Positions 48,365 to 56,829 of a stretch of DNA of 64,000 nt are shown piece after piece. Location: NCBI RefSeq assembly GCF_030369675.1, contig NZ_CP128477.1, positions 372,001 through 436,000 on the forward strand. Reading direction: 5' to 3'. The stretch's first letter is position 1. Each line of letters starts with the position of its first letter. The position numbers and the translations under genes are program-made. The notes under the pieces are model-generated. The model ran no database searches, was not told where the DNA came from, and was given only the letters and a program-made list of their open reading frames with translations. Source of the DNA: Peteryoungia algae. Lineage in GTDB: Bacteria; Pseudomonadota; Alphaproteobacteria; Rhizobiales; Rhizobiaceae.

Positions 48365-48399
48365 AAAAAAAAAGCCGGTCCCTGGGGGCCGGCTTTTTT
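48365..48399. terminator. Bidirectional terminator between parC and GGDEF-EAL gene
   Basis: AAAGCCGG and CCGGCTTT flank a 10-base loop with an inner CC/GG pair. There are A- and T-runs on both sides, so it suits both convergent genes. Confidence 0.9.
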
Positions 48400-48419
48400 G
48401 TGGGCGATTGTTTCGGGGG

Positions 48420-50483
48420 TCAGCGACCGCCGACGCTCGCCAGTCGTGGAAAGGGCTTGATCCGCACTTCATCGATCGGCGCCGGGCGGCCGAGAAAGTA
48501 GCCCTGTCCGAGTTCGATGCCGAGTTCGTGCATCAACTCGACATGGTCGGCGGTTTCCAGGCCCTCGATCAGGATCTTCAGGCCGCGATTGCGGATGAGG
48601 CGGATGATGTCTTCCAGCATGGCGCGGCCGGCAGGCCGGCGCGCATCCTGAAGGAAGGAACGGTCGATCTTGACCGTGTCGAAGGGGAAGAGCCTGAGCC
48701 AGGAAAGGCCCGCGAAACCCGTGCCGAAATCATCGAGCCAGATCCGGATGCCGAGCGCCTGCAAGTCGGTGATGCAGCGGATGACATCCGACTGCCCCTC
48801 CATGTCGATGCCTTCAGTGATCTCGAAAGCGAGTTGCGATCCGGCAACGCGGGTTTCTTCGAGAATGGTCGAAACGGCCAGAGCAAAGCCGCGCGACTTG
48901 AGCTGGATGGCCGACACGTTGACGCTCGCCATCGGTGCGACGCCTGTCGCCAGCACCTCGGTGCAGGCGCGCCGGATCGCCCATAGGCCGAGGTCGAGGA
49001 TGGCGCCCGTGCGTTCGGCGACCGGAATGAACTGCGCCGGCGAGAGCGGCGTTCCATCAATCATCTTCATCCGCATCAGCGATTCCACCGCTTCGACACG
49101 GCCGGTCTTCAGGTTCTGGATCGGTTGGTAGACCAGGTTCACGAGGTCGTTCTTGATTGCCATGCGCAGCGTGGCTGCGATGTTCTCGTTATCGTCGCTG
49201 GTCAGCGGATCGTTCGGATTGAAGAGCCGGATACAGTTGCGACCGTTCGCCTTGGCGGAGTAGAGCGCCCGGTCTGCTTCGTTGATGATGCGCTCCAGCT
49301 TGGGCCCGGTCTGGGGGCGGGTATAGGATGCACCCACACTGACGGTGACGAAAGCCTGCCCGTCGCGTCGCTGGTCGTGTACGAGATGCAGACCCTCGAC
49401 GGCACTGCGGATGATTTCGCCGAGCGCCATGACCTGGTCCCGGCCGGTCACGCGCGACAAGACGATGAACTCTTCGCCGCCGTACCGCCCAACGGAGGCG
49501 TTGAGCGGCTTCAGCGTCTCGCTCAAGACGTTCGCCACGAGGATGAGGCACCGGTCGCCGGATTGGTGACCATAGAAGTCATTGTATTTTTTGAAGAAGT
49601 CGACATCGACGAGAATGGCCGCGAAGGCCTTGCCCTCGGTCTGCCAGTCGTTCCAGTGGTCGCGCAATCGCTTGTCGACCGCACGGCGGTTTTCCAGGCC
49701 GGTCAGGTAGTCCGTGTTCGAGAGACGCTCCAGCGCGACGCCCCGCTTCTCGGCTTCGTCGTGTTGATGCGCGGCTTCGATAGCATTGAGGAAGACGTTG
49801 TATCGCTCTTCGTTGAGCTTCCAATTTACGTAGGACGTGAACAGGAAACATGAAGCGTAGAACAGAATGATCACCGCGCTTTGAGCGAACGAGAGCGCCG
49901 GCGCATAAAACATGCTGATCAGAAATATGACAAAAATGGTTAGTGAAGTCAGAACCGACATGCGGAAGACGAGGTTGAAGAAGAGGTTGGCACTCATCAT
50001 GAAGATCGTGCCGAAGAGCATGTAGTAACGGAAAGCGTCCTCTGCCATTGTATGGGTCGAGGGGACCAGCCAGGCTAGATAGCCCATGACGACGGTCGCA
50101 GCACAGCTCAGATCTACCCAGCGAAGGTCCACGCGTCGCGTAACCAAGACTTCGACCACTGCAAGTGCGGATACGGCGACGACCACGCGCGCGATCACAG
50201 TCTGGAACGCAACGTCGGGTATAAGGAGCGCATCGGCGGCGCCGAAAAGCAGGTATACGAGAGCCGCGAGCCAGAGTCCTTGCCGCGTTTGGCGCAGCTG
50301 CGTCGAACTGCGATGTACTTGGTATAGCGCCTTCAGGGCCGGCGCAGTCAGTGTCTTGGAGTCGACCGCCGGCGGGCTGTAGACCGGAGGACCGGACCGG
50401 CTTCCGCCGGACTGCGGCGCGGCCTGAGCCAGCAAATTTTCGTCGCGACAACCGCGCACTGGGCTCTTGATGACCCGATCCAT
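48420..50483 (-). CDS. Membrane GGDEF-EAL c-di-GMP turnover protein
   Basis: A 687-residue protein with an N-terminal membrane region of about six helices (residues ~60-230), then a GGDEF domain and an EAL domain. GGDEF is intact (YGGEEFIVLS), as is the start DYLTGLENRRA. EAL shows ESL at the first motif, NVS, EITEG, DDFGTG, VKID and the GLET...GQGYFLGRP end, so metal and c-di-GMP binding residues look preserved. It may therefore both make and degrade c-di-GMP, or one domain may regulate the other. It is divergent from the PhcB-like methyltransferase. ATG at 50483 is preferred to GTG at 50486. Confidence 0.92.
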   Translation of the reverse strand: MDRVIKSPVRGCRDENLLAQAAPQSGGSRSGPPVYSPPAVDSKTLTAPALKALYQVHRSSTQLRQTRQGLWLAALVYLLFGAADALLIPDVAFQTVIARVVVAVSALAVVEVLVTRRVDLRWVDLSCAATVVMGYLAWLVPSTHTMAEDAFRYYMLFGTIFMMSANLFFNLVFRMSVLTSLTIFVIFLISMFYAPALSFAQSAVIILFYASCFLFTSYVNWKLNEERYNVFLNAIEAAHQHDEAEKRGVALERLSNTDYLTGLENRRAVDKRLRDHWNDWQTEGKAFAAILVDVDFFKKYNDFYGHQSGDRCLILVANVLSETLKPLNASVGRYGGEEFIVLSRVTGRDQVMALGEIIRSAVEGLHLVHDQRRDGQAFVTVSVGASYTRPQTGPKLERIINEADRALYSAKANGRNCIRLFNPNDPLTSDDNENIAATLRMAIKNDLVNLVYQPIQNLKTGRVEAVESLMRMKMIDGTPLSPAQFIPVAERTGAILDLGLWAIRRACTEVLATGVAPMASVNVSAIQLKSRGFALAVSTILEETRVAGSQLAFEITEGIDMEGQSDVIRCITDLQALGIRIWLDDFGTGFAGLSWLRLFPFDTVKIDRSFLQDARRPAGRAMLEDIIRLIRNRGLKILIEGLETADHVELMHELGIELGQGYFLGRPAPIDEVRIKPFPRLASVGGR

Positions 50484-50646
50484 CACGACTCCATCGTTGG
50501 CGCAAACATCTGGCGCCGTGCTACACCATCCGTCTCACGTATTAACTATGTTTTAATGTCTGACTTAATTCGGAGTGCACTTACTGGCTTCTGCGATTAT
50601 GGTTTACGAAGAATTAATATCAGCATTGAGTAAAAAGGAGCGAAGT

Positions 50647-51690
50647 GTGAGCGATTTGGAGATTGCATTCGATGGGCAGAGCCTAATCACGCCTGACTCC
50701 ATTGCGGCGAAAGTCTTCGCGACCTCGTCTAAGGTCAGCGACAAGCAGGTTGCTGAAGCGCGTACCGAAATGGCACTTCACCTTCGCATGGCCGAGCAGC
50801 AATTCGAGCAGAAAACTCCGGTTGGACAGATCATGCTCCGCCTGCTCACTGGCCTCCATGGACTGCGCAACCGCTACTCGCTGAACGTCTGGGAGCAGCT
50901 CATTCCCTTGGCGCAGACCCACGCGATTGCTCGGCACTTCCATGAGGATCCTTTCACCCGCTGGTCTTTCGAGAAACCGCGCGGCTACTCGGGTGATGCG
51001 GGACTGCTCGACTTCATCTATGGCCACCCATCAGTCCAGTCGATGCTGGATGCGGCAAGTCCGATGGGCAAGGAAGTCCACGCCTTCACTAGCCAGTCGC
51101 CAGCGTGCGCCGCCGTCCGCGAACGGCGCGATCTGCTTGCCCAGTTTGTCGATGACGTAGCGTCTTCCCGGGGCGGGGAGGCTGAGATCCTGACGATCGC
51201 AGCGGGCCATCTGCGCGAAGGCAGTATGTCTCAGGCGCTGAGGGACAAGACGATCAAGCGTTGGCTCGCTCTCGACCAGGATCCTCTGAGTGTCGGTGCG
51301 GTGGCAAGTGAGTTCGCTGGCACGGCAGTGGAGGCGGTCAACGGATCCGTTCGCACAGTTCTGACCCGTGCCCAGACCCTCGGCACCTTCGATTTCATCT
51401 ACGCCGCCGGCCTGTACGATTATCTGGCCGACGAGGTGGCGATCAAGCTGTCCCAGCGGTGCCTGCAGATGCTTAAGCCGAACGGAACCTTCCTGTTTGC
51501 CAACTTCTCGCAGGAAGTCCCCGACGACGGCTATATGGAAACGTTCATGAACTGGGCGCTTTTACTTCGGTCGGAAGAAGACATGTGGCGGATCATGCGC
51601 GGAGCGACTCAAAGTCTCGATGTCGAATGCTCGCTGCGCTTCGGCCAGAACAAGAACATCGTTTACGGCATCATCCGCAAGCTGTCCTGA
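50647..51690 (+). CDS. Class I SAM-dependent methyltransferase, PhcB-like (3-hydroxy fatty acid methyl ester type)
   Basis: The chosen GTG start at 50647 is preceded by AAGGAG with a 6-base spacer and gives 347 residues; a GTG at 50575 and an ATG at 50599 are in frame but have weaker ribosome sites. The N-terminal helical part includes FEKPRGYSGDAGLLDFIY, a segment shared with proteins annotated as extracellular factor 3-hydroxypalmitic acid methyl ester biosynthesis. The C-terminal methyltransferase domain has a degenerate motif I (ILTIAAGHLREG) and FDFIYAAGLYDYLADE. PhcB makes a quorum-sensing ester in Ralstonia. A signalling role here is inference. Confidence 0.75.
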   Translation: MSDLEIAFDGQSLITPDSIAAKVFATSSKVSDKQVAEARTEMALHLRMAEQQFEQKTPVGQIMLRLLTGLHGLRNRYSLNVWEQLIPLAQTHAIARHFHEDPFTRWSFEKPRGYSGDAGLLDFIYGHPSVQSMLDAASPMGKEVHAFTSQSPACAAVRERRDLLAQFVDDVASSRGGEAEILTIAAGHLREGSMSQALRDKTIKRWLALDQDPLSVGAVASEFAGTAVEAVNGSVRTVLTRAQTLGTFDFIYAAGLYDYLADEVAIKLSQRCLQMLKPNGTFLFANFSQEVPDDGYMETFMNWALLLRSEEDMWRIMRGATQSLDVECSLRFGQNKNIVYGIIRKLS

Positions 51691-51698
51691 AACGAAAC

Positions 51699-51729
51699 AG
51701 CCCTCCGCCCAGAAACTGGGCGGAGGGCT
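51699..51729. terminator. Perfect 13-base-pair hairpin between convergent genes
   Basis: AGCCCTCCGCCCA and TGGGCGGAGGGCT form an exact 13-base stem around a GAAAC loop. On the minus strand the following sequence is GTTTCGTTT, so it works best as a terminator for bpt; on the plus strand there is no T-run. Confidence 0.75.
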
Positions 51730-51774
51730 CGAAGAATCCCAAAATGGCACGCTTGAAAGCGGTGATTTCGAAGA

Positions 51775-52536
51775 TTACCCCTCAAATTCAGGGGTAAACC
51801 GTGCCCAGCCCTGGCTCATCAGGTGCTCCTGCGGCTGAAATCGGGTCTTGTAGCCCATTTTCTTCGAGCCCTGCACCCAATAGCCGAGATAGACATGCGG
51901 CAGGCCGAGGGCCCGTGCCCGGCGGATGTGGTCGAGCACCATCATCGTGCCCAGTGACCGCTTCTCCATGTCCGGATTGTAAAACGAATAGACCATCGAC
52001 AGCCCGTCGCTCATCAGGTCCGACAGGGCGACGGCGACCAGTTCGCCCTGCGGTTGGGGGGAGACCCCGTCACCGGGCGTGCGCAGGCGGTATTCGATCA
52101 CCCGCGTCTGCACATGGCTGTCTTCGATCATGATCGCATAATCGAGCGCCGACATGTCCGACATGCCGCCATTCTGGTGCCGATGGTCGAGATACTGGCG
52201 GAAAAGCGAGAATTGTTCGGTCGACGGCTGGGCCGGAAAGACCGTCGCGATGATGTCGCTGTTGACAGCCTCGATGCGACGGAAGCTGCGGCTGATCTCG
52301 AACTCGTTCACGAGAACCCTGACCGAGACGCAGGCCCGGCAGGATTCACAGGCCGGCCTGTAGGCGATGTTCTGCGACCGGCGGAAACCGCCCTGGGTCA
52401 AAAGATCGTTCATTTCGGTGGCGCGTGGACCGACGAGGTGGGTGAACACCTTCCGCTCCATCTCCCCCGCCAGATACGGGCACGGAGCTGGCGCCGTCAG
52501 GTAGAATTGCGGGGAAGGGGAGGTCTGCGTGTTCAT
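51775..52536 (-). CDS. bpt: Aspartate/glutamate leucyltransferase (arginyltransferase family)
   Basis: A 253-residue Ate1/Bpt-type aminoacyl-tRNA-protein transferase. It attaches leucine to N-terminal Asp or Glu, marking proteins for ClpS-ClpAP degradation. Conserved are the Cys-rich [16 protein letters not shown] segment near residue 60 and [43 protein letters not shown] and the final [20 protein letters not shown] are also present. Length and motifs are normal for alphaproteobacterial Bpt. It has its own start and terminator. Confidence 0.95.
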   Translation of the reverse strand: MNTQTSPSPQFYLTAPAPCPYLAGEMERKVFTHLVGPRATEMNDLLTQGGFRRSQNIAYRPACESCRACVSVRVLVNEFEISRSFRRIEAVNSDIIATVFPAQPSTEQFSLFRQYLDHRHQNGGMSDMSALDYAIMIEDSHVQTRVIEYRLRTPGDGVSPQPQGELVAVALSDLMSDGLSMVYSFYNPDMEKRSLGTMMVLDHIRRARALGLPHVYLGYWVQGSKKMGYKTRFQPQEHLMSQGWARFTPEFEG

Positions 52537-52605
52537 CTGCTGCCGAAGAGAATCCTCTAGCCACTCCTGTTCGAGCTAGGATGGCGCAAGAATCGAAAAG
52601 GTCAA

Positions 52606-52629
52606 CACTCCGGCGCAAATGCCGGAGTG
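52606..52629 (-). terminator. Terminator of the RDD gene
   Basis: CACTCCGGC and GCCGGAGTG pair perfectly around a 6-base loop. Read leftward it is followed by TTGACCTTTT, 27 bases after the RDD gene's stop. Confidence 0.75.
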
Positions 52630-52656
52630 CATTGTCACGAAAAGAGATTTCGAGAC

Positions 52657-53115
52657 CTAGTAGGTGCGGACCGCAGCGGTGCCGAGCAGGAGGTCATGCA
52701 CCAGGCGCGAACGTTCGATGAAGAGGCCGGCCAGCAGGATGAGCGGTGTCAGGACCGAATTCAGGATCCAGAACAGGGCCAGATGCGCGATCGCGGTGAC
52801 GAAGTCGATCTTGCGTCCATCGAGGCGGACCATGGCGATGCCCATCATTCGCATGCCCGGTGTCGCCTGGGAGGGGCCGGCAAGCGACATGCCGAAATAG
52901 AGACCCGCAACGACGAAGAAGAGGATCGGATAGAGCAGCCAGCCCAAGCCGAGCGTCAGCACGCCGAGGAAGAAGACGATGACTGCCGCCGGGATCCACA
53001 GGAGACCGATGAACAGATAATCGACCAGAAAGGCGAAGACACGCCGTGAAAGCACGCCGCTATAGGCGCGCCAGTCTTCGGGGGCGGCATAGGACGGGTT
53101 GCTGTCGAGGCTCAT
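52657..53115 (-). CDS. RDD family membrane protein
   Basis: A 152-residue inner-membrane protein. The RDD-domain marks are RRVFAFLVDYLFIGLL (Arg and Asp near residue 25-31), a second and third hydrophobic segment, and GMRMMGIAMVRLDGRKIDF; the last Asp is in ERSRLVHDLLLGTAAV. Function of the family is mostly unknown; some members are Na+/H+ antiporters. A strong AAGGAG precedes the ATG. hemB ends 70 bases upstream on the same strand, so they may share a transcript. Confidence 0.9.
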   Translation of the reverse strand: MSLDSNPSYAAPEDWRAYSGVLSRRVFAFLVDYLFIGLLWIPAAVIVFFLGVLTLGLGWLLYPILFFVVAGLYFGMSLAGPSQATPGMRMMGIAMVRLDGRKIDFVTAIAHLALFWILNSVLTPLILLAGLFIERSRLVHDLLLGTAAVRTY

Positions 53116-53184
53116 GTCGGGCTCCTTGTGCGGTTCTGTTTCAGATATGGGGAGCGCGATGCCGAATGCAATAATTCGTGAGGA

Positions 53185-54201
53185 TCAGCCCTGTTTCGCG
53201 AGAAGTCTGGCCACTTCGGGCGCAAAATAGGTGAGAATGCCGTCACAGCCCGCCCGCTTGAAACAGAGCAGCGTCTCCAGCATTGCGCGCTCGCCGTCGA
53301 TCCAGCCATTGGCGGCGGCAGCCTTGATCTGGCTGTATTCGCCGGAGACCTGATAGGCAAAGACCGGCAGGCCGAAGGCTTCCTTGATCCGCCAGCAAAT
53401 GTCGAGATAGGGGAGGCCAGGCTTCACCATCAGCATGTCGGCGCCCTCTTCGACATCGAGCGCGGCGTCCCGCACGGCTTCGGTGCCGTTGGCCGGATCG
53501 ATGTAATAGGTCTTCTTGTCGCCCTTCAGAAGACCGCTGGTCGAGATCGCCTCGCGATAGGGGCCATAGTGGCAGGAGGCGAATTTGGTCGCATAAGACA
53601 TGATGCCGACATCCTGGTGTCCCGCGGCATCCAGCCCCTGACGGATCGCCCCGATCCGGCCATCCATCATGTCGGAAGGCGCGATGATGTCGGATCCGGC
53701 ATTGGCCTGCGCAATCGCCGCCTTGACGATTTGCTCTACCGTCTCGTCATTGACGATCTCGCCATCGCGCAAGATCCCGTCATGGCCGTGGCTGGTGAAC
53801 GGGTCGAGCGCGACGTCGGTGATGATGCCGATATTGGGCACGGCTTTCTTGATGGCCGCCGTCGTCTGGTTGATCAGGTTGTTGGCGTCGAGGATCTGCG
53901 ATCCCGTCTCGTCACGCAGTGAAAGATCGATGTTCGGGAAGGTCGCGAGCGCCGGGATGCCGAGGTCGGCGGCTTCCTTCGCGGCGTCAACAGCCTTGTC
54001 GACACTCATTCTGAAAACGCCGGGCATGGCGGCAATCGGATCCATGATGTTCGATCCTGGCACAATGAAGATCGGCCAGATCAGGTCATCGACGGTCAGA
54101 CGGTTCTCCAGGACCATGCGGCGCTGCCAGTCTGATTTGCGCAGGCGGCGCATGCGCCTGTGGCCGGTAACTGCGTCTACCAGATGTGTCTTGTCCGTCA
54201 T
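53185..54201 (-). CDS. hemB: Delta-aminolevulinic acid dehydratase (porphobilinogen synthase)
   Basis: HemB condenses two 5-aminolevulinate molecules to porphobilinogen, the second step of haem and B12 synthesis. The 338-residue protein begins RRMRRLRKSDWQRRMV (after a short N-term) and has both active-site lysines (YATKFASCHYGPYR and MVKPGLPYLD). The metal region reads DVALDPFTSHGHDGI: aspartates replace the cysteines of zinc-type enzymes, predicting a magnesium-dependent enzyme as in other rhizobia. An upstream in-frame extension crosses a divergent gene and is not credible. Confidence 0.97.
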   Translation of the reverse strand: MTDKTHLVDAVTGHRRMRRLRKSDWQRRMVLENRLTVDDLIWPIFIVPGSNIMDPIAAMPGVFRMSVDKAVDAAKEAADLGIPALATFPNIDLSLRDETGSQILDANNLINQTTAAIKKAVPNIGIITDVALDPFTSHGHDGILRDGEIVNDETVEQIVKAAIAQANAGSDIIAPSDMMDGRIGAIRQGLDAAGHQDVGIMSYATKFASCHYGPYREAISTSGLLKGDKKTYYIDPANGTEAVRDAALDVEEGADMLMVKPGLPYLDICWRIKEAFGLPVFAYQVSGEYSQIKAAAANGWIDGERAMLETLLCFKRAGCDGILTYFAPEVARLLAKQG

Positions 54202-54375
54202 CAGCGTGATCCTCGTCTGTATCGGGCTGCTGATTAGCACGATGGCGGAAGCTTGCAAAACGGAAGGCGGCAGCGTCGGCCGGATCAAACGGTCGCAGCA
54301 GGCGCGTGCGATCAGCAGGGGAGGGTGCTCCGCCTGCGCTGGCGGAGGTCTTGCCTGCGGCCTATTCTGGCCCGC

Positions 54376-54813
54376 ATGGAAGCTGATTCGACCAACACGC
54401 CCATTCGAAGCCTGACGGAGGCCGTCTTCGTCCTGTTTTTGCGCATCGTGGCCCTCGCTTGCCTCTGGTTCGGCCTGCAATACTGGGCGCTGCTCGTCGG
54501 CTTCAGTCACAATGGACTGGGGCGGTTCGACCTCCTCACCGCACCCTGGAGGGTCGCGGCCACGGGCCTCGCCGTGGTCTTTCCCGTGGCGGCGCTCGGG
54601 CTCTGGGTCGCCGGCTCCTGGGGCCCAGTCATGTGGCTTCTCGCCGCTGGCGGCCAGATGCTTATGTTCACCGTCTGGCCTGAAGTCTTCGGCCGCAACC
54701 CGCTCGCCGTCACCATGCATACGGCGGTCTTCGCGGTATATCTGCTTTTCCGCTTGGCGTTGTGGATCGAAGGGAGACACAAGCAGGAGCGTATAACGGT
54801 TGATTTACCCTGA
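54376..54813 (+). CDS. DUF6163 family membrane protein
   Basis: A 145-residue protein with four hydrophobic segments (AVFVLFLRIVALACLWFGLQ, VAATGLAVVFPVAALGLWVAG, WGPVMWLLAAGGQMLMF, TAVFAVYLLFRLALW). It fits the DUF6163 family, short four-helix proteins widespread in Rhizobiales, function unknown. The ATG at 54376 is the first sensible start after the divergent hemB promoter region. It precedes ldtR by 132 bases. Co-regulation with ldtR is possible but not shown. Confidence 0.8.
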   Translation: MEADSTNTPIRSLTEAVFVLFLRIVALACLWFGLQYWALLVGFSHNGLGRFDLLTAPWRVAATGLAVVFPVAALGLWVAGSWGPVMWLLAAGGQMLMFTVWPEVFGRNPLAVTMHTAVFAVYLLFRLALWIEGRHKQERITVDLP

Positions 54814-54945
54814 TCGCAGGAGGGGCTCTGGTAAGCCTCTGTTAAGCCTGCGTTTTAAATAGAATTTTATGCGCATTGGATACGGTCCTCATCAAGGCGG
54901 GAGAAAAAACCAACACCGCCAAACAAAACAGTGAGGCAGACCGAT

Positions 54946-55455
54946 ATGAACACCAAGCTCAAGCCGCAGCCGACCACTCTCGACCCGCAGGAAGAAGCGA
55001 TCCGCTCGCTCTATCTCGAATCCCTGCACCTCGTCGAGCGCCTTCACCGCCGCCTTCTCGACGTCATCAAGGACGAGTTCGACCGCAAGGGTCGCTCCGA
55101 CATCAATGCCGTCCAGGCGCTCCTGCTCTTCAACATCGGCAATTCGGAACTGACCGCCGGTGAACTGCGCTCGCGTGGTTACTACCTGGGTTCGAACGTC
55201 TCCTACAATGTCAAGAAGCTGGTCGATCTCGGCTTCATCAACCACCAGCGTTCGCGTGTTGACCGTCGTTCGGTCCGCATCAGCCTGACGGATGCTGGCC
55301 AGGAGATCGCCGAAACCGTCGCCAAGCTCTATGAGCGCCACATCGGCTCGATCCAGAAGGTCGGCGGCATCGGTGAAGACGAGTTCACCCAGATGAACAA
55401 GCTCCTGCAGCGTCTCGACCGCTTCTGGAACGACCAGATCCTGTATCGCCTCTAA
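54946..55455 (+). CDS. ldtR: MarR-family regulator LdtR
   Basis: A 169-residue winged-helix regulator. The HTH lies around NAVQALLLFNIGNSELTAGELRSRGYYLGSNVSYNVKKLVDLG (residues ~60-105), followed by the wing NHQRSRVDRRSVRISLT. LdtR is known from Liberibacter and Sinorhizobium as an activator of the L,D-transpeptidase gene ldtP, which lies just downstream here. The last seven codons (DQILYRL) and the T of the stop codon form the left end of a 21-base direct repeat. A foreign segment has separated the gene from its original terminator at 56891, but the protein is unchanged. Confidence 0.92.
   Translation: MNTKLKPQPTTLDPQEEAIRSLYLESLHLVERLHRRLLDVIKDEFDRKGRSDINAVQALLLFNIGNSELTAGELRSRGYYLGSNVSYNVKKLVDLGFINHQRSRVDRRSVRISLTDAGQEIAETVAKLYERHIGSIQKVGGIGEDEFTQMNKLLQRLDRFWNDQILYRL
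55433..55453. repeat. Direct repeat, left end of island (attL-like)
   Basis: Twenty-one bases starting with A and then CCAGATCCTGTATCGCCTCT, covering the 3' end of ldtR. An identical copy is at 56830-56850. The repeats end at the T of the stop codon in both copies (TAA here, TGA there), as in integration at a gene's 3' end. Confidence 0.9.
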
Positions 55456-55509
55456 TCCACGAGTGGCTCCGACACCCACGCATTTCCTCCAGTCATGCTG
55501 TGGCATGAG

Positions 55510-55549
55510 AAGGCGCTAGGTCGCGGTAGATTCCGCACTATAGCGCCTT
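55510..55549. repeat. Nested hairpin at the start of the island
   Basis: AAGGCGCTA (55510-55518) and TAGCGCCTT (55541-55549) form a perfect 9-base outer stem. Inside it GCGG and CCGC form a second small stem. TCTCGTTTT follows. It may be a replacement terminator for ldtR, or a recombinase arm site. Confidence 0.5.
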
Positions 55550-55616
55550 GTCTCGTTTTAGCTAGTTAACGAGTGATTGAGTGCCTATAACCGGCCAGCC
55601 TGCGGGGGAGGTGGCG

Positions 55617-56492
55617 TTGGCGAAAAAATCAGAACGGAAGAAGTGCTTTGTTGTCGGCCCAATCGGCGCCGATGATAGCGAGGACCGCATCCACGCCGAC
55701 TAGCTGCTAGAGATGATCATCGAACCGGTGTTTGAAGAGCACTTCAATGAATTCGATGTTGTGCGGGCTGACAAGATTTCAGTGCCTGGCCGAATTGATG
55801 CGCAGGTGATCAGCCATCTGTTGGAGTCCGAGCTGGTCATTGCTGACCTTACAGCCTTAAATCCCAACGCATTCTACGAAATCGGGATCCGGCACACGGT
55901 TCAAAAGCCTATCATACATATGCATCTAGAAGGTCAGAGGATACCTTTCGATATAGCTTCGTTCCGGTCGATCAAGTTTGAGAAGAAAAGGCCGCGTGAC
56001 TTAAGGCAAGCACGCGAAGCTCTCAAAGAGGCGGTGGCCATTGCGATCGATCCAGAGTACGAAATCGACAATTCGGTGACGTTCTCCAGAGGAAAAATAG
56101 AAGTTTCCGAAAATGCGACGCCTGCGGAGAAGCTGTATCTAGACCAACTCGACCTTATCCATTTCCGCTTGGAAACCTTGGAAACATCCCAGCACATAGC
56201 GGTTGGCGGACCGGTCACACGGAGATATTGGGCCACTCACTCGGCGATACCGGAACCCGCGTTCAAGGTCGCCGTCAGCAACAAGAACACGGCTCCGGAT
56301 GCCGACTTAGAAGGAAAGATGTCGGAGATTCTTCGAGTTTTGCCCGGTGCATTTTACAGCCCAAGCGGGCGCACACATGGCATTCTTCACCTGCCAAACG
56401 TTGAAAGCGAGAGCAAGCTGTTAAAGTTTCTGCGGCAGCGTCTCGGAGAAGATTTCATAATTTCCCCCTGGCCCGCTGGGGACAAGTTTTAG
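55617..56492 (+). pseudogene. TIR/nucleoside-deoxyribosyltransferase-like protein, interrupted by amber codon
   Basis: TTG at 55617 follows GGAGG with a 5-base spacer and opens KKCFVVGPIGADDSEDRIHAD; after 28 codons a TAG (55701-55703) interrupts it. The frame then continues LLEMIIEPVFEE to 56492, about 290 codons in all. Core motifs are GPIG and VIADLTALNPNAFYEIGIRH, the pattern of TIR-like or nucleoside 2-deoxyribosyltransferase-like Rossmann/flavodoxin-fold proteins often met in defence and mobile loci. A second domain of unknown type fills the last 130 residues. Initiation at the ATG at 55713 could yield a protein lacking GPIG. The exact family and biochemical activity are not established. 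Confidence 0.65.
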
Positions 56493-56522
56493 CTTCCGCC
56501 ATCCGCAACCTGAAAGGTTACT

Positions 56523-56726
56523 CTATTTCACTCGCCTTGGATTCTCAGCAGCAGCTTTATGCCCTGCCGCATTCGTTTTCATCGGGCCCTTCTGGCCCTT
56601 GGATGACGCGTCGCGAAAGATCGCTCCGATGTCATACTTCGCTTTTTCTCGCCGCTTGACCTTTTCTGCCTGTCGAAGTTCATCATCGCGGGCAATACGT
56701 TTCGCGGTCGGGTCCTCGTATTTCAT
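56523..56726 (-). CDS. Small basic hypothetical protein of the island
   Basis: A 67-residue reading frame rich in Lys, Arg and Glu, with a likely charged helix (RIARDDELRQAEKVKRREKAKYD) and a Gly/Lys tail (SSKGQKGPMKTNAAGHKAAAENPRR). It has no Cys, no membrane segment and no recognised family. The ribosome site is weak (AGGTG). It is convergent with the interrupted gene, 30 bases apart. It could be a DNA- or RNA-binding accessory protein, or a chance frame. Confidence 0.4.
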   Translation of the reverse strand: MKYEDPTAKRIARDDELRQAEKVKRREKAKYDIGAIFRDASSKGQKGPMKTNAAGHKAAAENPRRVK

Positions 56727-56829
56727 GGGGCACCTGCTAGTGGGTGGCTCTTAGTTGCAGCAATCTACAATACTAATCATCGTAGACGGAAGGGGTTTGC
56801 TTCCACGTAGGCGCGGAGCTCTTCTAGGA

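Noticed and set aside
53185..54780. A 531-codon leftward frame extending hemB upstream
   Set aside because: The extension crosses the divergent DUF6163 gene; the family's N-terminal region begins just after 54201.
54842..54858. Possible CtrA site before ldtR (TTAA-N7-TTTTAA)
   Set aside because: The second half-site is TTTT at spacing 7, with TTAA only at spacing 9, so it does not match TTAA-N7-TTAA.
7418..55703. Two in-frame TAG codons (DinB gene, island gene) suggesting amber recoding
   Set aside because: TAG also ends normal genes here (holC, ppx, nusB), so the codon is a working stop; two independent nonsense mutations are simpler.
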